A stretch of 64,000 nt of DNA from Bryum argenteum. Lineage: Eukaryota > Streptophyta > Bryopsida > Bryales > Bryaceae. Shown here piece by piece: positions 38,138 through 49,285 of the stretch. Numbering within the stretch: the stretch's first letter is position 1; each line of letters begins with the position of its first letter. The stretch is from contig CM073325.1 of assembly GCA_037043015.1 (NCBI GenBank), positions 3,102,501 through 3,166,500 on the forward strand, read 5' to 3'. The position numbers and the translations under genes were made by a program. The notes beneath the pieces were generated by a model. The model made no database searches, was not told where the DNA came from, and saw only the letters and a list, made by a program, of their open reading frames with translations.

Positions 38138-40307
38138 TTAGTTGCTTTTGATGAGAATGGTGCGGCGCGGTTGAGAAGGATCAGAAGCGGCAGCAGCAGC
38201 AGCACGCGAGGAAGAGTCACGGCGATCATTCCACACAGTATTAGTAGCATAAGTATTAGGACTAATTTTGCGGTACGTTTCCAACGTGGGTTCCGGGGCG
38301 CGAGCAGTATTGATCCGCGTGGTGCGCTTCTGCAGTGGGGGCGTGGGAGGCAGCGTCGCAGGCTGCGAAGTCGAATGGGATTGAAAACCAGAAGGATTCA
38401 TACTCTCCCCCCTTCCGATTGAGGTGTTGGCTGGACTGAGTGGACTCCCTTGCGCCGCGGATTGCATCTGCGGTACTCCTACTACTACTCTTTGCTGCAG
38501 CTCTGGGTGCTGCGCTATTGTTGATGTTAGCTTCTTCTGTAATGAGGATGCATCCATCCCTTGATGATGATGCTGACCTCCTCCGACCATGCATCCTCCT
38601 GAGGAAGGGTGCATTGGTGAAGTGGCCGCTGATCGAATCCTGCGATCAAAGCAGACGATTGTCAACGCCTATCTATCCTTGCATGTTTATGTCCACATGG
38701 AGTACCTCCACTCCCTCTCAAGCAAGGTTAAGAGACATGTTATCACCCTGACAAAAGAATCTGAAAGTATCGTGCCACAAGGTCACGAATCCCTCTGCAG
38801 TTGGGTGGACTATAAGAAAACGTACGTGCTCACATGTTGAGTAGTGCTCATACATTGAATAGCACCGGAAACCAAGTAGTAGGCCAAATATTCCTCATGC
38901 TTCCAAGCTCATCCTCGAATGTGCACCACACTTTGATTGGTTTGTGATGCACCCACGATGTTTATTTCCGAGGACCGGTTCCATCCGGCAAGAAATTAAG
39001 AAGAAACCTCAAATGGGATTGGTTAAAATTGAGACTCTTAAGATATGATTAGTTGACAATGAAATTCTTGATTCACACAATTTTCTTCCATGGTGAAATT
39101 TGCCAGATTGCTCACACGCTCGGTTTTTGAGCAATCAAAAGGTTGATTATGGCGCAATTAGTGTCGGTGAGATTTGGGCACCTGGGGCTTTGGGTTTGGC
39201 TATGGCGTCGGGAGGCGGAGGGGCTTTGACCGGTGGCAAGCGTTTGAGGAGTGTTTTGGTGAGGCTGTGAAACGATAGTATCGGAATTGCTGCCAGGCCC
39301 GCCTATGTTCCGTGCGGGCGATGCCGGACTCGCGCCGCCTGCACTCACTCGCTTCCTTGAACCGCTGCCCACTGCTGCATCCGTGCTTTTCTTCGGGGAG
39401 TCCGGTACCGACCTCGGCGTCAACCTGCCACAATGAGGAGCAATCCAGTATGTCAAATTCATTCATTCTCATGCCGATCGACATGGGAAGCTGCCGTTTT
39501 CCATCACAAAAGACTGCTCTCATATTTGATACACGCCCATTTATATGTTTGAACTCATGAAATCATCACTCCCCGATTGCATACCATAAATTGAATCCGA
39601 CTCGAATCCTATTTTGCTCTTTTTGTGTAAGAATGTCGGGTCTTGGTATGCAATAGAAGATTCTACTTGGTATGTCGGTACGAAACACGATGCAAACAGT
39701 CTACAGAGAGAATTGCACCACCTTTTGAATCAGAAGTTACTACAACGATTCTCCCCGAAACAAATTTGCAAATGATGTAGTATCATCATCTAAACGGATT
39801 CAAGACCAGCTCTGCGACCACTGGCAGATTTTGATCCTGTTGAATTGATCGGGCAAGGATGGTACGGGGCAATTACTTGGCAGACTCATGATCCGATCTG
39901 GGACTTCCGATGGCGAGGTCGTAACGAGGGCTGAAAGGCAAGTTTTTGCAATGATTCCCAGGGCTGCAGCAAGAATTCGTAGTCGTGACAACAGCGGGGC
40001 TGCTGTTGTGCACCATTTGATCAGGCCGATATTTGACGCGCATGTACTTGGGCATGGCCTTGCACAATGCGCCGGGACTGACATACTGCGGAGGGAGGGG
40101 CAAGCTTTCCTCCTCCTGCCATCCAGCACACATTGGACAATTCGATAGTGGTGGTCCTTCAGCCGATTTCTCTCTTTTCTCTCGTGTGTGTTTGGATTGC
40201 TGCGTGGCTGGCAGAGAGTTTTGGAGCGATGGGTTGAGCACACTCGCCACTTGCCACGATTCTGACCGCGGATTGTACTTGTAACCCACCTTCAAATCCG
40301 AAGCCAT
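38138..40307 (-). CDS. Unrecognised Ser/Pro-rich protein, 391 residues
   Basis: Three exons on the minus strand, 40307-39877, 39424-39182 and 38639-38138, join in phase with good sites (AA|GTAATT, CAG|G, AG|GTGCCC, CGCAG|G) and close at 391 residues. I do not recognise a domain. The N-terminus (MASDLKVGYKYNPRSESWQ) looks ordered and is followed by Cys pairs (C57/C60, C113/C114/C120). The rest is rich in Ser, Pro, Gln and Ala, with repeated SP sites (SVPDSPKK, ASPASP, QSPSASRR, TQSPR) that suit proline-directed kinases. The end carries an Ala run and basic TYRKISPNTYA and RRTILIKSN segments. It may be a disordered regulatory protein, but no function is assigned. The gene is divergent from the small gene starting at 40566. 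Confidence 0.6.
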
Positions 40308-40565
40308 GGCACCGATTCCCTCTTTGCACTATGCTCCGATCGATTTATATTATTGAAGCACATTCGACATCATGTCACAGCAAATGTAGGAGCAGTTTGA
40401 ACGATGGCGAGATTCGAGCGGCCAGGTGACCGTCTGTAACCACTATACAGCCGGTGGGAGAAGTATAAGCATGTTTTGACTCGGTTTGGTCAAACTGGGT
40501 TAGGGTTCTTCGTTGCATATAACATTCTTCAGTTTGCGGATTGGGCTAAGTTAGTGATTTTCGCG
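40308..40565. promoter_or_regulatory. Short divergent intergenic region
   Basis: Only 258 bp separate the start codons of the minus-strand 391-residue gene and the plus-strand 112-residue gene. On the plus strand 40440-40565 is open in frame with the next gene and encodes a hydrophobic stretch (GLGFFVAYNILQFADWAKL). It follows an in-frame TAA at 40437-40439, itself preceded by ATG at 40404. Confidence 0.45.
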
Positions 40566-41410
40566 ATGCAAGGAGCCGGTGCCATGCAAGGGATGTTGAC
40601 GCCCACCTCGGCAGGAGGTGGAGGTGGAGCGTCGGGAGCAGGCGCAGGCGGTGGCAGCAGCACGGGACTCGCGGGCCTGCTGGATCGTTTAGCTGACGAC
40701 CTCACTTTCACGCTCGATCGCAAGGCCGAGACTGAGCAAGGTCGGTGATGATGCTACATCTCCCTGTCAACTTGCAGCACAGCTCATGCTCTTTCATTTT
40801 CAAATCAGAGCATGTCAGCTAACTTATTGTCGATGGGATTGAACATCAGAGTCGCACGTTACGAGTTTCTGAGCAGATGTAGAGTTTTGTCGGAGATTAG
40901 GGTTTTTGGTCGAAGAAGGTTCGTTTCCGAATGAAGAAGATTTGTTTCTGTGTAGGTACATGTTATGCTTCGTCTGGTAGATATCTGATTTGTGTAGACA
41001 AGGTCGGTGATGTATCAGTTCCCTGTGAACTTGCAGCACCGCCCATGCTCGTTCAATTTTCAAATCAGAGCATGTCACTTAACTTACTGTCGATGGGATT
41101 GAACATCAGTGACCCAGCACGTTACGAGTTTCTGAGCAGATGTCGGAGATTAGGGTTTCTGGTCGACGAGGGTTCGTGTCTTCGACGATTTGTTTCTGTA
41201 TAAATGCATGTTATGTTTCTTCTGGTAGACATTCGATTTTGTGTAGACATCAAGGAGAGATGTCGAGGGTTGGAGAATGACGGGGTTCTTGTTTTCATGA
41301 CAGCTTTGTTGGAGGATCTGCTGAACTCGCTACGGAAGGAGAAACGCAAGATCGAGGAGGATGCGTGGCGTTACGCAGCTCCGCGTTCGCAGCCCAAGTT
41401 GATGTCGTGA
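40566..41410 (+). CDS. Unrecognised small Gly-rich and coiled-coil protein, 112 residues
   Basis: Two exons, 40566-40740 and 41247-41410, join in phase to give 112 residues. The N-terminal third is Gly/Ala-rich (SAGGGGGASGAGAGGG). The rest is charged and likely helical: GLLDRLADDLTFTLDRKA, then DIKERCRGLENDG, VLVFMTALLEDLLNSLRKE and KRKIEEDAWRYAAP. I do not recognise the family. The frame stays open upstream to 40440 and would add a possible membrane segment (VAYNILQFADWAKLVIFA), but has no ATG there, so either the start is at 40566 or an upstream exon exists that I cannot place. The intron carries a tandem duplication. Confidence 0.5.
40741..41246. repeat. Tandem duplication filling the intron
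   Basis: The intron consists of two imperfect copies of about 250 bp (about 40738-40997 and 40998-41246). Matching blocks are TTTTCAAATCAGAGCATGTCA, GTCGATGGGATTGAACATCAG, CACGTTACGAGTTTCTGAGC and GATTTGTTTCTGT. Each copy starts at an AGGTCGGTGATG donor-like word and ends with a GTGTAGACA acceptor-like word. Confidence 0.85.
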
Positions 41411-43466
41411 ACCTCATGGGTGCCTGCCTGACTGCTTCTTTGTCGCACCATTGTGTGTATGTTTCTCGCATCTTTTCGAATACTTGCATCTATCTTGCGA
41501 AAAGACAAACATGCGTTCTCTTCTCATCGATCGTATGAATGTCTGTCTTGTTGAGCATACTTACACACTGTTTATCCTCATTTCGGCGAACACTGAACTT
41601 TGTCAGGTACAATGGAAAAAAAGCGTCATTGCAACACAATATTCCTGGATGTCACAGAGAATTTTGAGGGCTCGGAGGGGAGGTTTCTGAGGCATCAAAG
41701 TGGTCGTGCGCACTGGAAGTTGGAATGTGCTGGTGGGGTTTTGACATGCCAATTACGAACTGTGTGATATTGCATCACCAATGGCTTCTGTATTTGAACG
41801 GAATTAGATCCTGAGTCTTCTGTAAGGTAGTATTCCGTGAGAGCTCTTCAATACTGTGTAGGAATAGGGCAATTTGCGAAGGGATAGCTGAGTACTGGAG
41901 CACCTCTTGCATAGATATCATGCAGTTCCTAAAGGGCATGTCACAAGCATATCAGCGCAGTCCAATTTCCAGTGCACGGGACCACTCCAAACGTTGGTGC
42001 GGTAAGAATCTCCTCACCGACCCTCAAAACTCTCGCCCTCTCCCTGTCTAACATCCCAAATCAATTGCATTGCAGTGGCCCTTTTGGCGATGCACTTCGC
42101 CTGCATCTTCCTGAGATCTCATTACCCCTTGCTAAGCGCTCGAGCATTTGAATGTTCTTTCATCACTGATAATACTACAAGAGTCGTTGTTTACCGATAT
42201 GTTGATGGAGTTTAGACAAAACAAAAGGACTTGCAGAGTAGTTTTCGACTTTCTTTGCTTGAGATCGATCGCACACGTGACAGTTCTGCATCAGGCGCAT
42301 GCAACAATTCTTTTTTCTTTTTCTCTTTTTCTTTTACCGTATCAATGCTATCTGTTGGTGGGTGGGTAGATGTCTGGATAGATGCTAGAGCTCTGTGGCG
42401 CTCGATGATGGTGATGATGAAGAAGACGATGAGAAGGAGTCAGAAGTCAGATGATTGTCACTTGAAAGCAAATGATTGTGTGATTTTTTTACACAAGCTA
42501 TCGTTGATGTTGTTGTTGTTATGCAAATGAATGATCATGGTCCCTTTCAGGTGAACTCCCTCCCCGCTGCTGCTTTCTTGTGGCCTTGTGCCTTTTATGG
42601 GTACACTTGTATAAATGGATATCATGAGTACAGTAGTAGTTTTGAAGAGGGAGGAGCCTTTTCCCTCCCTGCTTGCTCATTTTAGGCTGTTTCGCGTCTT
42701 TTGCTGTTTTTAGTCGAAGCTTCGTTGCTTGGTGGTTTCTGTTGTTGCTGGAAACTTGCTTGGTGGTTTCTGTTGGTGCCGGAGACTTGCTTGATGGAGA
42801 GATTTTAACGATCGAAAAGGGGAGAATAATTACTCAGCATCACTTTTCAGCTTGATGTTTTGCGAATGCCCATGTTGTAATATTCACTAAATATATGATT
42901 ATACTAAATGTCCTCCCATCATAATTGTAGATTTGAGGGAACCTAGTGGGACAATATCGATGGGACACAGGAGTAGGGAGGGAGTTGCATAGAATAGCAT
43001 TAGAGTTAGAAGGGAGGGAGGGAGTTGCATAGAATAGCATTAGAGTTAGAAGGAAGGGAGTTGCATAGAATAGAGAATAGCATTAGAGTGAAGCTCCCCA
43101 TGTTCATGTAGGCACCTACCACACTTCAATTCTGTTTGCTACTATCTCATAAGTAATATTTTTTTTCACTCTTAGATCATCCTCAATGTTGATTGCATTA
43201 TTGGATTGTGCAATTATCACAATTTTAGAAGGCCCTACCTTGCAATAAGCTAATATTCATGTTCCTACATCGCGGCAATTACATAATCTCTACCTTTAAA
43301 ATGTCATAATCACCATCACCTAAGTATTATTCCTGCACCAAGAGAACACTAGGACACGGAAGGGCACGCCATTAGGGAATTGGCAAAGCTATGGTTCAAC
43401 AAAATAAAAGTTTCATTATTTATTATTTTTATTTTCAATAATGAAAACTTTGAGTACTCGAGAGTG
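41411..43466. other. Intergenic region with a 39-bp tandem repeat
   Basis: No gene was recognised. About 42977-43096 contains three near copies of a unit built from GGGAGGGAGTTGCATAGAAT and AGCATTAGAGTTAGAA. The stretch before it is T-rich and unassigned. Confidence 0.4.
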
Positions 43467-43710
43467 TTAACCCTTAAACGTCAGACCCAGCCCGAGGGGT
43501 TGGGTTTTTTTTTGAGAGAATCTTGCTCATAACTTACACTCCATTATAAGAAAAATGGAATTTTTAAAATTCCAAACTGAGCACCTTAAAGAGATCTATA
43601 CTTTCTTAGAATAGAGCTCACGCAAATTAAAAATAGAATAATTCTAAAAGTGGAGTTTAAAAGAGATTTTGGGTGTGGTATCAAGACAGCATATGACGTT
43701 TAAGGGTTAA
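43467..43710. mobile_element. TTAA-bounded MITE with a different body
   Basis: The ends TTAACCCTTAAACGTCA and TGACGTTTAAGGGTTAA are exact inverted repeats of 17 bp including TTAA; the last reads ATATGACGTTTAAGG on the plus strand. The 244-bp body does not match the other copies, so this is a second subfamily sharing only the termini. Confidence 0.78.
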
Positions 43711-44774
43711 CCCCCAAAGTCGAAATCGTTCGATCCGTTTAAGAAAAAAAGATTATATTGTTTCCGCAAAAACCGAAACTTTGACCAAAGATAACTCAAG
43801 ACATATACGATGAAATTTGATAAAAAAAAAATTGGTAGGTAAACCAATTAGACAATTATAAAACAAGACCCTCCTATGGAATTTTGCCATCAATAATGTT
43901 CAACTTACAACCCTTACAGTGTACATTCTCAAATTCAACAAAGCTGAATAATCTCCTGAACTCCACACTATCCACTGAAACTTGCCTGTCAGGGGCATTA
44001 ATTCATTAGAGGCCTGGTTCTGGGGGAGTTCTAGGGGGGGCAAAGGGGCCTGCACGGTTTGGAGGGATATTAAACCATATTGTTTGGAGCTGCTTCCTCT
44101 CCCTAAAAAGTATAAGAGTGTTGGGGGCAAGGCCCGACCGAACGATGTTTTGATTTTAAATGTACCCCACGTCCATGTGGCACCCCCTCAAGGGTCCATG
44201 TGGCAAAACACCAGTGACATATACACCTTAAGTGCCTATTACATACTATACTATACAATCAATGATACTTTCTCGAATAGAATGATCAAGCCCCAGCATA
44301 TTAAAAGAAAGTAAGTAACATCATACCAACTTTGGTATGGGAAAGAATATGTCGGTCCATAAATTCCAATAGCCAAAAAAATGGGATCAAAAATTGGTGG
44401 ATGGAACAGAAGAGCAAAGAGAGGGTACCTGACTTCCAAAAGGAATTCATAAAAGCGTCAGTTCAGATTGTAGGTTACCGATAAAGTACTACTTCAGCTT
44501 TTTGCCCACATGTGCCCTGGAATTGCATGCTAGCCATGGATCCATCCTTTTGCATATAAAACTATTTATTACCCCCCCTCTTTCATTTGGAGCCAAAACG
44601 AATTCAACTCCCCCATCAACTTTTGTACTTAGTTGGAACTGTAAATCCCCTTTATTTTATTGTTCCTACTTACTCCAGCCATATAGTAAAGTTGGGTCTC
44701 TACCTAGCTAGCTTCATCAAAGTGGATCATTCCTTCCAACTTTCACCTTTAGAGCATAACCACACATCTACTAA
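43711..44774. other. Spacer, no gene seen
   Basis: An open frame at 43982-44314 has no known domain. A CCATGTGGCA word is repeated at about 44173 and 44197. Confidence 0.25.
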
Positions 44775-45085
44775 ATCCATGTAGATAGATAGAAAATTTG
44801 GTCTCTTTCTACGGAGCCGGCGTGAACGAACACAATGAACTTACAGATGAAGTGTTTGTTTGTAATACTAATATCCCGATGCCCACCGGACAAGGAGAAA
44901 TTGGAAAGATAATACTTCCCTCTTTCGAGGGTGAACACTATAACCACGCTAGTTTCTAGTTAGTCACTACTGTAGTGCCTTGGATATACTTGACATAGTA
45001 TCCTCTTGAGGTATCCATACAACAAGGTCCAAGGATCACACCATAGTTGGGTGGACTATGGTGGTGACTACTAATTTCCACAAAC
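44775..45085 (-). mobile_element. Longer copy of the CACGCCGG retroposon family
   Basis: Read on the minus strand it has the same order as 25270-25550: CCACCCAACTATGGTG, CTTGGACCTTGTTGTATGG, AGTGTTCACCCTCG, CTTGTCCGGTGGGCATCGG, GTTCACGCCGGCTCC, then a (TATC)n tail at about 44783-44795. I could not delimit its target-site duplication. Confidence 0.65.
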
Positions 45086-48000
45086 TTGGAGCATCAATCA
45101 CGACAATTGATAACTTACGCAAAGGTGGAAGCAAACTAGAGTCAGAGGAACAAATAAAAATAGATGGAAGGATTTTAAATTGTTTTTTTTTTCAATTTTT
45201 GTGAATTAATCAATGTATTTATCAATTAAAGAATACATCTGAACCATAGCGGTAACCTCCGTAGAGAAGCAATAGAAATGGCTGGACACTCACAGTTGTG
45301 AAGGAAGAATGGTTGAGAGTGTGGGAAGGACAAGCTAAGCACTCTAGAGGAAGTTTCCTATGATGGAAACATATTCAACTTGCCCGGAGAAGCTGTTATT
45401 TGTCAGTTGGTTACATTTTTTTTTCAATATATAAAACAACTAATCTATTAATTAATAATGAATCCCAAGTTTCATTTGCAGCCACTGAATGAAATTAAGA
45501 GCATTGCCAGACTACCGGCAGCTCGCTGACGTGTGGTGGCTAGGTTTAGAGCTAGGAAGGCTCGGCCAGGTCAACAACTGTCGGAGCGAGGTATTACACT
45601 CCCACGAAGCGACGGTTTTAGGGCTTTAGAGCCTTGCCGGAGCTTCGAGCGTCAGTCGTTAACGGAGCTTGACAGTCCGAGAGCTGTAAATTGTGAGCCC
45701 GGTGCTAACTTGGCCGATGACATGGACCGGAAATGCAGGATTTCCAGGCTCTTCTGCACAGTAGTTTTCTCCTGCGAACTGGCAGGACATGTCACATTGC
45801 CTCCGCCGAAACTGCCTCTGATGTGGTATTGCCCCTCTCCTTTCCGCCAAGTGATGCGGCCGCTGCCTGCTCACTGCTAGTAGTTTGGCGACGCCCTAAT
45901 TTGCCATTCCAAAGGGAGTGGCTGTAAGTTTGGACTACTTGATTAATTGATTGGGAATTGTTTGTAATAAATCCCTTCAATGTCGATACTCCAGCTATAG
46001 CAAGGTTGTTGGTAATAAACTCTTATTCATTCATTAAAAAAGTGGTCATCACTCCCCCCATGAATTTAATTTGTGCAACTTTAGATCGGAATGAATTTTC
46101 ATCCCGCCCTTGCTTGCCTTGACAGCACCGACAGAAATGACCATTCCCCCTCCCCCAACACCCCCTCTTTCACTGCCGAGGATGAGGGGTTTAAGCCACT
46201 TTTTCCGGATTGGGAAAATAGTGTGGCTTTGCTTATTTATGATGAGCCACCATTAGCTTTGCTTTGTGGCTGTTATCAAATGGGAATGTTGCCAATTTTA
46301 TTGACAGCATTGCAATATATTGTTTATTCTTGTAATTGCTTCGTACTTTCCAGGTTCCTTTTTTGTTTTTCTCTGGTCAGGATTGCTTGAACTTGCTCGG
46401 TAGAAGGAGAATGTGCACGACTTGATACCTCAAATAGGACTCTTTGGGAATTTCCTAAAATCACAATGGTAATGATGTAATTACCACCCTAAATAAATAA
46501 GTAAATAAGTACACCAAAGCCTTCTGGGGTTGGCGTGAATAAAATGCCTGTTCGACTTACCCTTGATGACAACCTTCACCATACACTTCAAGGGTTGGTT
46601 TTCACATAATAACTTGGATAGGAACTTCAATATTTAACATTCTACCAAAATTTCTTGATTTTTATGGTATTTCTCTCGTCTGAAATTCTTAATTTTTATG
46701 GTATTTCTCTTGTCAACCCCTGTAGGCTAGAGTATTTTAGGAGTAGTACTTTAGGAGTATTTAACCTCTAAAGGTTTGAGTGTTTTTTGGATCTCCAAAA
46801 CCAAAACTGTGATTTTTTTTTACCACCTTGTACAAGTTGAGGTATGATTCACATGATTCATGATTCACTTCTTTTGTATCTCCAAGCATACGATCTTCAA
46901 CCTTACTACCTAGTACACTCATACCATGTAAAATTCCAACCGTTAGATCTTTACCAAGTGTAAGATCATAGAGACCTTTCCTTAAAGATATAGTTTGAAT
47001 CGTGTCAAGGGAGACTTAATGATTGTTACTCCAACCTATTTGAAGGCCCGCATGCACTAGTGGAAACATGGTCCCCATACACCCGTAGTGCACATTACAC
47101 CCACGCTACACTTCAGCTCAATAAAGTGTTCGTCTCACCCACCCTCAAATGTCTATGCTTCTCGAAGAGGTGATCACCACACTAGTTCTAGGGTTGAATC
47201 ACAAGCTTATATGCATCATAAGTCCTTACATGTGTCCTCCGGACACGAACATTAGAAAGGTTATATTGAAATTTACAAAATGTATAAAAACAAAATCCAT
47301 ACCTAGGTAAAAAAAATAATCCAGACCTAGGTATAAAAAAAAATACGAAGTTGGAGGTTTTTGGTGATGTTGAAAATATGGGATATGCAATCAATATGCA
47401 AGTTCCCTGCTTCTTAATTCTCCATGTACTTTCAAATTAACAGCATGTCCTTCATTCTTGTCTTCTTGGGTCCTTGTGTTTTTTAAGATTTGTAGCATGT
47501 CCCCCGTTCTCTTGTTCCATTGTTCCCAGTCCCCCGTCCTCTATTATTGGTCCCCATTCTCCATTTTTATTTCTTACCATGACCATGACCATGCATCGCC
47601 AAGGGTAGACAGACAAATCCTAATCATGTTCTTTTATATATAGAGATCAACCTATGAAAATTTTGAAAAAAATTCTATGCAATGGTTGTGACATTGTTTA
47701 TCACAGAGAAGAAGATCATTTTACACCGATCTCGTTGGGATGCCCGCAAGGTAGGCAAAGTCCTTTAAAACCCTTTGAAAGGTTCAATTCACATTGACAT
47801 GATGCAAAATTCAACGTTTCATGTCATAAAATGAATCATTCACATGTGCGTGCGTCTCATTGTCTCCAAGAACAAGAACAAAGTGTGGTGGTGTCATTCA
47901 TAGAAAGGGAGACTCGGCTCAACCGACATCTCCATTGACTAATTGTTCACGAAGTTACCATCTAATTACACAGTAATAATTTGGGGGGAGGGGGTGAAAC

Positions 48001-48532
48001 CTCCTTCCCACAAGAGAGGAACGCAGTGCAGCACAAAAGTCAATAACTGACGGTGCAAGGGACAGAGAATTTTAACCTCAGGACCACAACAACAACGAAT
48101 GATGTCAAACCGAGTAGCTAGCTAGTAGTGAGGGAGTTGACAGATTCAGGTGCCAGGGAGAAGTGAAGCACCGACATGAGAAAGGAAAGCTAACGAAAGG
48201 AAAGGCAGGGGGGCATACATGTATACTGGCCGGTAGAAGGGAATGTGGTGAAAGCAGGGATTGCGGGGCTGTCACAGCCAGAACATCAGAAATAAGGCTT
48301 TCTCGCCTCGCCGGCACACATCTTGAGGCAAGGCGGTGAGCCAGTATTATCATTATTTCTCCTCCCCACCACGCTCTCTCCCTCCCACTGTTGCAATCCC
48401 TCGCTTGTTTTTTCCTCTCACAATGTAACGCGTGCTTCTATTCACATTAGTGCTCCAGGCTCGGTACCTCGAAATCTCAACCGTAGCAGGGATAGTAATA
48501 GCGCACTTTCTGTTCCAGTGCCAGCCAGCAGT
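45086..48532. other. Long spacer, repeats only
   Basis: A partial minus-strand retroposon end lies at about 46490-46570 (GGTTGGCGTGAATAAAATGCC with AATA repeats beside it). A weak copy of the CCGTTAGATCTT repeat lies at about 46930-47040. Open frames at 45533-45880 and 46091-46390 have no known domain. The last 400 bp probably carry the HD-Zip promoter and leader; an upstream non-coding exon is possible because TGTTCCAG precedes the start codon. Confidence 0.3.
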
Positions 48533-49285
48533 ATGAAGGAGGAGCAGGAGGGATCATTGTTGGTGGGTACGATGGCGAATGAGATGATAGGCAAACGGAG
48601 GCTCACGATCGAGCAAGTGCGCTCCTTGGAGCGCAATTTCGAGGTGGAGAACAAGTTGGAGCCGGAGCGCAAAATGCAGCTGGCGAAAGAGCTTGGTTTG
48701 CGTCCTCGTCAGGTGGCGGTCTGGTTCCAGAACCGGCGCGCGCGCTGGAAGACCAAGCAGCTGGAGCGCGACTATGAAACTCTGGCGGCCGATTACGAGC
48801 GGCTGAAAGCGGACTATCAGAAGATCTTAGGCGAGAAGATGCAGCTCAAAGCAGACGTGCAACGCCTTGGGGCAGCAGTAGTCATCGACGACGGGGATGA
48901 TGACAAGAAGCTAGAAAACTGCGAGAATTCGCACAATGCGAGATCCCTAGCACCACGCACTGTGGACGACGTTACCCAGCTAGCTCAGCAGCAGCATTGC
49001 AAAGACGATCATGGAGCTCTCAGCGGGTCTAGTAGCGACGTGATGGACGCCGACAGCCCGCGCACCACTGACCATAGCAGTCACTGTGAGGACCATCTGA
49101 TCGATAGCTCGAATCATGTCTTTCTCGCCGAAGACTCTGCCGTTTTGCCGACGGCCAAGTTGGAGGATCGCAGATTAGATACCGATGGCTTCCACGATGA
49201 ATTCGGCGACCAGTCTTCGTGCGATTACCTTCTGCTTCAACTGGATGAGCCGCAGAGCGAGCTTCCATGGTGGGATTGGCCTTAG
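48533..49285 (+). CDS. Class I homeodomain-leucine zipper transcription factor
   Basis: Nuclear DNA-binding protein of the plant-specific HD-Zip I class, whose dimers bind CAAT(A/T)ATTG-like sites. The single uninterrupted frame gives 250 residues from the first ATG ([10 protein letters not shown]). The homeodomain spans about 21-75 ([40 protein letters not shown]). The adjoining zipper has heptad residues L77, L84, L91, I98, L105 and L112. The C-terminal half is acidic and Ser/Asp-rich and ends SELPWWDWP, the aromatic activation motif seen in HD-Zip I proteins. Many family members have an intron in the homeodomain region; none is here. The frame is open upstream to 48323 without an ATG, so an upstream coding exon cannot be fully excluded. 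Confidence 0.93.
   Translation: MKEEQEGSLLVGTMANEMIGKRRLTIEQVRSLERNFEVENKLEPERKMQLAKELGLRPRQVAVWFQNRRARWKTKQLERDYETLAADYERLKADYQKILGEKMQLKADVQRLGAAVVIDDGDDDKKLENCENSHNARSLAPRTVDDVTQLAQQQHCKDDHGALSGSSSDVMDADSPRTTDHSSHCEDHLIDSSNHVFLAEDSAVLPTAKLEDRRLDTDGFHDEFGDQSSCDYLLLQLDEPQSELPWWDWP

Noticed and set aside
40404..40450. A 25-nt intron (GTGACC to ATACAG) joining ATG 40404 to the downstream frame
   Set aside because: Far below the minimum length of plant spliceosomal introns; the in-frame TAA has to be taken at face value.
40931..41203. 90-codon open frame inside the duplicated intron
   Set aside because: It reads across the boundary of the two repeat copies and ends in no motif; explained by the duplication.
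46091..46390. Open frame with a hydrophobic C-terminal stretch
   Set aside because: No family likeness and no acceptable exon partners; it lies in repeat-rich DNA.
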